Notes under the pieces: generated by a model | Told to the model about the DNA's origin: nothing | Databases searched by the model: none | Seen by the model: the letters and a program-made list of their open reading frames with translations, nothing else | Made by a program: the position numbers and the translations under genes | Shown: positions 59,265-64,000 of the stretch, piece by piece | Layout: every line of letters begins with the position of its first letter | Position numbering within the stretch: the stretch's first letter is position 1 | Source: Christiangramia oceanisediminis | GTDB lineage: Bacteria; Bacteroidota; Bacteroidia; Flavobacteriales; Flavobacteriaceae | Assembly (NCBI RefSeq): GCF_022570735.2 | Contig: NZ_JANCNS010000003.1 | Span: forward strand, 248,001-312,000 | Length of the DNA: 64,000 bases | Direction: 5' to 3'

Positions 59265-61757
59265 ATGAAATATATCTTCAGCTCCCTAAGTGTATTCTTT
59301 TTCAGTTTACAGCTACTAGTTTCTCAAAATTTACAAACCCCTTCAGAATTCCTGGGTTACGAACTGGGCTCCCAGTTTTCCCGCCATGCCGATGTGGTGG
59401 ATTATTTCAATCATGTTGCTGAAAATTCCAGCATGGTGGAATACCATACCTACGGAAAGACCAATGAACGTCGGCCACTGACCTATGCGGTAATATCTTC
59501 TGAAACTAACCTGAACAACCTGGAACAGATCAGGAAAAATCATTTAAAAAATGCCGGAATAGGCGACGGTTCGGGAAATTCTGAAGTTGCCATCGTATGG
59601 CTGAGTTATAATGTTCATGGAAATGAAGCCTCGAGTACCGAAGCATCCATGAAGACACTTTATCATCTGATCACTGAAAAAACCGACTGGCTTCAAAATA
59701 CTGTGGTCATTATTGATCCATGTATCAACCCTGATGGCCGTGACCGGTATGCCAACTGGTATAACCAGGTGAAGGCCGAACCATATTCAACACTTCAGGA
59801 AGCTGCAGAACATCATGAGCCATGGCCGGGTGGAAGACCAAATCACTATCTTTTTGACCTGAACCGCGACTGGGCCTGGGCTACACAGGTTGAAACCCGC
59901 CAGCGGCTGAAGATCTACAACCAGTGGCTTCCACACATTCATGTGGATTTTCATGAGCAGGGAATCAATGAACCTTATTATTTCGCGCCGGCTGCGGAAC
60001 CTTTTCACGAAGTGATCTCTCCATTCCAGCGCGATTTCCAGACCCGCATTGGGAAAAATCACGCCAGATATTTCGATAAGGAAGGCTGGCTGTACTTCAC
60101 GGGAGAACGATTTGACCTTCTGTATCCAAGTTATGGCGATACCTATCCAACTTATATGGGAGCGATCGGGATGACCTACGAGCAGGCCGGTCATGGGAGA
60201 GCTGGGCTGGGAATTCAAACCGACGAAGGTTATGTACTCACCCTTAAAGACCGTGTTGAACATCATTTCACCACCGGAATCTCGACCGTAGAAGTTGCGG
60301 CCAACAATATCGCCGAGCTGAATAATGAATTTAAAAATTACTTTAAGGACGGTGATTTTAATTATCGCAGTTACGCCCTGCAGGGCAATCCAGACCGCCT
60401 TCGCGCCTTAACTGAATTATTAGACAGGCACGAAATCAGGTATGCCTATTCAAATAATAACAACCGAATTAGCGGCCACAGTTTTAAGGATAATGGAGAT
60501 GGTACATTAACTACCGATCAAAATACGCTGGTGGTTTCTACCAACCAGCCAAAAGGCAAAATGGTGAAGGTCTTATTCGAACCCAAAACAAAACTTTCAG
60601 ATTCCCTCACTTATGATATCACCGCCTGGAGCCTTCCGTATGCTTATGGCCTCAACGGAATTGGCAGCAAAAGACTTATCGAAGCTTCAGGAGAAGCATT
60701 AAATTCCAGTATTCAAAATGTGGCCAATCCATCGGGAGCCGGTTATATCTCCAAATGGAACAGTATGCAGGATGCTGAATTCCTTGCTGCACTCCTAAAG
60801 AACGATATCAAGGTTCGATTCAGTGAAGTTCCGTTCGAAAGCAATGATCAGGAATTCGAAAGAGGCAGCCTGGTGATCACCAAAAGCGACAACAGGCAAA
60901 TGAGTGATTTTGACCAAAAGGTCATCGAGATCGCCAAGGAATACGAAAGACAGCTTACCACAGCAAATACCAGTTTTGCGGGAAGCGGGCCTGATTTTGG
61001 CTCTTCCAGCATTAAGATCATCAATAAAAGTAAAATTGGCGTTCTTAGAGGCGATGAGGTTTCATCGCTTAGTTTTGGTGAGGTTTGGTACTTTTTTGAG
61101 CAGGAATTGAATTATCCGGTTGTACCGCTGGACACCGATTATTTCAACCGAATCGACCTTAGCGAATTCAACACCATCATCATGCCTTCGGGCTGGTATT
61201 CAGGTTTTCTTACAGAAGAAACCACGAAAAAGATCACTGAATGGGTTAAAAACGGTGGAAAACTGATCCCGATTGGAAATGCGGTTGGCAGCCTTGCCGG
61301 CAAGGAAGGATTTGGGATCGAAGAGAATAAAAAAGCCGAAAAAGACAGTACCGCCACCAAAACTAACCTGGTTCCTTATGCCGAGCGTGAACGCGAAAGC
61401 ATCAAAAATCTTATCACCGGGAGCATCATTCGCACCCAGGTTGATAACACGCATCCAATGGGCTTCGGCTATGATGATGAATATTTTACACTGAAATTGA
61501 GCAGTGACAGTTATTCCTTCCTGGAAAACGGATATAATGTTGCTTATATCAAAGAACCAGAAGTAGTTTCTGGTTTCGCAGGAAGCGAAGCGGTGAAAAA
61601 CCTCAATAATTCGCTGGTTTTTGGCGAAGTGCCTATGGGGCAGGGAAGCGTGATCTATATGGTAGATAATCCATTGTTCAGGGCTTTCTGGCAGAACGGA
61701 AAACTGTTCTTCGTAAACGCGCTGTTCCTGACCAATAATTCAGTTGCCGACCTTTAA
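59265..61757 (+). CDS. Exported M14-family zinc carboxypeptidase-like protein
   Basis: An 830-residue exported metallopeptidase (signal ends 'LQLLVSQ'). The M14 domain (about 30-330) shows the zinc pair H-x-x-E in 'LSYNVHGNEASSTEASMK', the substrate Arg/Asn region 'IDPCINPDGRDRYANWY', the third ligand His in 'HIHVDFHEQGINEPYY' and the catalytic Glu probably in 'IGMTYEQAGHGRAGLG'. The C-terminal ~450 residues include a class-I amidotransferase-like fold ('EFNTIIMPSGWYSGF', 'WVKNGGKLIPIGNAVGSLAG'), as in other large Bacteroidota M14 proteins. A near-consensus box TATCTTTA lies at 59230. The M16 gene follows after 10 bp. Confidence 0.92.
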   Translation: MKYIFSSLSVFFFSLQLLVSQNLQTPSEFLGYELGSQFSRHADVVDYFNHVAENSSMVEYHTYGKTNERRPLTYAVISSETNLNNLEQIRKNHLKNAGIGDGSGNSEVAIVWLSYNVHGNEASSTEASMKTLYHLITEKTDWLQNTVVIIDPCINPDGRDRYANWYNQVKAEPYSTLQEAAEHHEPWPGGRPNHYLFDLNRDWAWATQVETRQRLKIYNQWLPHIHVDFHEQGINEPYYFAPAAEPFHEVISPFQRDFQTRIGKNHARYFDKEGWLYFTGERFDLLYPSYGDTYPTYMGAIGMTYEQAGHGRAGLGIQTDEGYVLTLKDRVEHHFTTGISTVEVAANNIAELNNEFKNYFKDGDFNYRSYALQGNPDRLRALTELLDRHEIRYAYSNNNNRISGHSFKDNGDGTLTTDQNTLVVSTNQPKGKMVKVLFEPKTKLSDSLTYDITAWSLPYAYGLNGIGSKRLIEASGEALNSSIQNVANPSGAGYISKWNSMQDAEFLAALLKNDIKVRFSEVPFESNDQEFERGSLVITKSDNRQMSDFDQKVIEIAKEYERQLTTANTSFAGSGPDFGSSSIKIINKSKIGVLRGDEVSSLSFGEVWYFFEQELNYPVVPLDTDYFNRIDLSEFNTIIMPSGWYSGFLTEETTKKITEWVKNGGKLIPIGNAVGSLAGKEGFGIEENKKAEKDSTATKTNLVPYAERERESIKNLITGSIIRTQVDNTHPMGFGYDDEYFTLKLSSDSYSFLENGYNVAYIKEPEVVSGFAGSEAVKNLNNSLVFGEVPMGQGSVIYMVDNPLFRAFWQNGKLFFVNALFLTNNSVADL

Positions 61758-61767
61758 TATTAAAAAA

Positions 61768-64000
61768 ATGAAATTTCAATTATCAATATTTAGTATTCTG
61801 TTTTTGACTTTTTCGCAGCTAATCCAGGCGCAGGAAAAGTCCGACACCTATTCGGTAGAATTTGAAAGCTTCCAGCTGGAGAACGGGTTGAAGGTGATCA
61901 TGCACGAAGACCATTCCGATCCCGTAGTGGCTGTAGCCCTTACCGCCCATGTAGGATCTGCCCGCGAAAAAGAAGGCCGTACCGGATTTGCGCATTTATT
62001 CGAGCATTTGCTTTTCCTGGAATCTGAAAACCTCGGGAAAGGCGGACTGGACAAGATGAGTGCCCGAATCGGTGGTTCCGGTGCAAATGGATCTACCAGC
62101 CGTGACCGTACCAATTATTATCAAACTGTGCCTAACGACGCATTGGAAAAGATGCTTTGGGCCGAAGCTGACAAACTGGGCTACTTTATCAATACGGTGA
62201 CTGAACCCGTACTGGCCAAGGAAAAACAGGTAGTGAAAAATGAAAAAAGGCAGGGCGTAGATAACCGTCCTTATGGTCACGACATGTACGTGATAGACCG
62301 CAACTTGTATCCCGAAGGACACCCTTACAGCTGGCAGGTGATTGGCAGCCTGGAAGATCTTCAGAATGCAAGCCTGGAGGACGTAAAGGAATTCTACAAT
62401 AAATGGTATACACCCAACAACGTGATCCTTACCATTTCGGGAGATTTTGATCCGGAACAGGCACGGGACTGGGTTCACAAATATTTTGATGAGATCCCAA
62501 GAGGTCCCGAAGTAGAGAAACTGGAAAAACAAATGGTTAGCCTTGAAAAGACCAAAAAGCTATACCACGAGGATAATTTTGCCAAGTTGCCTGAATTAAC
62601 GCTTACCTGGCCTTCGGTTTATACCAATCATCCGGATTCGTATGCTCTTCAGATCCTTGCGAGCTACCTTGCAGATGGAAAGAATGCGCCACTTTACAAG
62701 AAGCTGGTAGAAGAGGAAAAATTGAGCGGAAGGATCAGTATGTTCGATTATGAATCGGAACTGGCCGGCCAGCTGATGTTGCAGGTAAGAGCCTACGAAA
62801 ATGTAGATCTCGACCAGGTTCAGCAGGCCATCAACGAAGTGTTTTCAGAATTTGCGCAGAATGGAATTCCGCAGAAAGACCTTGAGCGAATCAAGGCCGG
62901 GCTGGAAACCGATTTTTACAACCAGATCTCCAGCGTTTTTGGAAAAGGCTATCAGCTTGCTCAATACGAGATCTATACGGGCGATCCTAACAACCTGAAC
63001 AAGGAAGTGCAAAATTTACTGTCGGTTTCACAGCAGGACGTAATGAACGTTTTCCGAAAATATGTCCAGGATAAAAATTATGTTGCTACCAGTTTTGTTC
63101 CGAAAGGATCTCCTGAACTTGCTTTGGAGGATTCAGAAAAAGCCGAAGTGGTCGAGGAAAAGATCGTTGAAGGCGCTGAAGAAGATTTCGATCCCAGCCA
63201 GCAGGCCAGCTATGAAAAAACTCCTTCCAGTTTCGACCGAAGCATAGAACCGCCTTACCACGGAAAGCCTGAAACCAGGGTTCCCGATATCTGGGAGCAG
63301 AATTTGCCTTCAGGAATGAAAGTAATGGGAATTACTAATAAGGAGGTTCCGCTGGTTCGCTTCAGCCTGGACATAAAAGGTGGCCAGTTACTCGAAAAAC
63401 CGGATCAGGCCGGTATCTCCAATTTACTGGCTGAAATGATGACCAAGGGAACGGCTAACAAAACTGCCGCCGAACTTGAAGAAGCTATCGAAATGCTTGG
63501 CGCCTCGATCTATGTAAATTCCGAAGAGGAAAAGATCACTATCAGCGGAAATACGCTTGCCAAAAATTACGAACAGACCCTTGAGCTGGTTAAGGAAATT
63601 TTGCTGCAACCTCGCTGGGATGAAGAAGAATTTAAACTGGCGAAACAACAGATCTTAAGCAGGCTTCAGGAGCAAAAAGGTGACCCGCTACAGATTGCCT
63701 CTAACGAATTCAACAAACTAATCTACGGGGAAGACAGCATACTTTCATACAATCTGCTGGGAACAACCGAATCTGTAACCAATATCAGTCTTAACGACCT
63801 GAAGAATTTTTACGAGGAAAACCTCTCGCCGCTTGCAGCCTCCTTCCTGGTAGTTGGCGCCATTGAAAAAGATACAGCTTTGAAACCGGTTCGGGGGATC
63901 TCTGCGAACTGGCCTCCAAAGAACATCGATTTTCCAGAATTTTCAAATCCTGAGTTACCCGAACAATCAAAGATTTATTTCTATGATGTTCCAGGCGCCA
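61768..64000 (+). CDS. Exported M16-family metallopeptidase (3' end outside window)
   Basis: Open reading frame from the ATG at 61768 to the right edge with no stop, 744 codons visible. The signal ends 'FSQLIQAQ'. The first M16 half carries the inverted zinc motif H-x-x-E-H in 'FAHLFEHLLFLES', with the downstream Glu of 'VVKNEKRQGVDNRPYG'. The second, non-catalytic half opens 'LPSGMKVMGITNKEVPLVRF' and has 'LLAEMMTKGTANKTAAELEE'. The expected total is about 900-950 residues, a two-domain clamshell peptidase acting on peptides in the periplasm. It follows the M14 gene by 10 bp, so both belong to one operon. Confidence 0.93.
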   Translation, partial: MKFQLSIFSILFLTFSQLIQAQEKSDTYSVEFESFQLENGLKVIMHEDHSDPVVAVALTAHVGSAREKEGRTGFAHLFEHLLFLESENLGKGGLDKMSARIGGSGANGSTSRDRTNYYQTVPNDALEKMLWAEADKLGYFINTVTEPVLAKEKQVVKNEKRQGVDNRPYGHDMYVIDRNLYPEGHPYSWQVIGSLEDLQNASLEDVKEFYNKWYTPNNVILTISGDFDPEQARDWVHKYFDEIPRGPEVEKLEKQMVSLEKTKKLYHEDNFAKLPELTLTWPSVYTNHPDSYALQILASYLADGKNAPLYKKLVEEEKLSGRISMFDYESELAGQLMLQVRAYENVDLDQVQQAINEVFSEFAQNGIPQKDLERIKAGLETDFYNQISSVFGKGYQLAQYEIYTGDPNNLNKEVQNLLSVSQQDVMNVFRKYVQDKNYVATSFVPKGSPELALEDSEKAEVVEEKIVEGAEEDFDPSQQASYEKTPSSFDRSIEPPYHGKPETRVPDIWEQNLPSGMKVMGITNKEVPLVRFSLDIKGGQLLEKPDQAGISNLLAEMMTKGTANKTAAELEEAIEMLGASIYVNSEEEKITISGNTLAKNYEQTLELVKEILLQPRWDEEEFKLAKQQILSRLQEQKGDPLQIASNEFNKLIYGEDSILSYNLLGTTESVTNISLNDLKNFYEENLSPLAASFLVVGAIEKDTALKPVRGISANWPPKNIDFPEFSNPELPEQSKIYFYDVPGA

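Noticed and set aside
61996-62532. 178-codon open frame antisense to the M16 peptidase
   Set aside because: The plus-strand frame is an M16 peptidase with HxxEH that continues to the window edge, which explains the region fully.

Overview
The window reads as chromosomal DNA of a marine-type member of the Flavobacteriaceae (Bacteroidota), probably near Gramella/Christiangramia, Salegentibacter or Zunongwangia. This is inferred from content; no rRNA gene is present to prove it. The signs are moderate GC, very AT-rich spacers, few purine-rich Shine-Dalgarno sites, promoters of the TTTG-N19-TAnnTTTG type, a C-terminally extended LptF-type permease, a RibB with a decayed RibA half, bacillithiol synthesis (BshC), and many secreted proteins and lipoproteins ending their signal in 'xAQ' or 'xxAC'. 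No tRNA, rRNA, CRISPR array, insertion sequence or prophage was recognised.

Layout. 0-10.3 kb is a housekeeping block on the + strand: an NhaC antiporter open at the left edge, a peroxide-defence group (2-Cys peroxiredoxin, thioredoxin, DUF6952, Tpx), diacylglycerol kinase, FtsK, LolA, an LptF/LptG permease and RibB. 10.3-18.5 kb holds a nitroreductase with an operator-like palindrome, a SanA-like protein, an iron-uptake pair (TonB receptor plus PepSY permease) read leftward, a HAD phosphatase, a secreted unknown and an L,D-transpeptidase lipoprotein. 18.5-21.5 kb has a ~600 bp spacer and two tandem paralogous lipoproteins. 21.6-25.3 kb has a Tat-type Gfo/Idh/MocA oxidoreductase and an arsenic operon (arsR, DUF6428, thioredoxin-type arsenate reductase, acr3). 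25.3-41.3 kb is a mixed region: VOC and SRPBCC proteins, a membrane-anchored kinase-like protein, two S9 peptidases (one broken by a frameshift), esterase/NTF2-like/cupin, an MFS transporter with a striking hairpin over its start, an M20 amidohydrolase, a small gluzincin, a GH3 protein and an orphan receiver. 41.4-50.6 kb carries pyrG-yidC, a four-FAS1 lipoprotein, MORN and lipocalin proteins, mnmA and a nitronate monooxygenase. 50.6-59.2 kb is mostly leftward: the guaA / LysM-PBP1 / OsmC / DUF922 operon and the bshC-decarboxylase pair, with a 47-residue membrane protein between them. 59.3-64 kb has an M14 carboxypeptidase-like protein followed by an M16 peptidase that runs off the right edge.

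How it fits together. Thiol-based redox control recurs: AhpC/Trx/Tpx, OsmC, bacillithiol, thioredoxin-type ArsC and a nitroreductase under an operator-like dyad. Envelope building is the second theme: LolA, the Lpt permease, YidC, the L,D-transpeptidase and the LysM-PBP1 protein. Nutrient capture by secreted peptidases and TonB import is the third. The best candidates for something new are the kinase-like protein (27166-28452), the perfect 16-bp inverted repeat with a 9-codon leader around the MFS start (34320-34371), and two matching operator-like dyads that bracket a consensus promoter of the TonB receptor (15701-15781).
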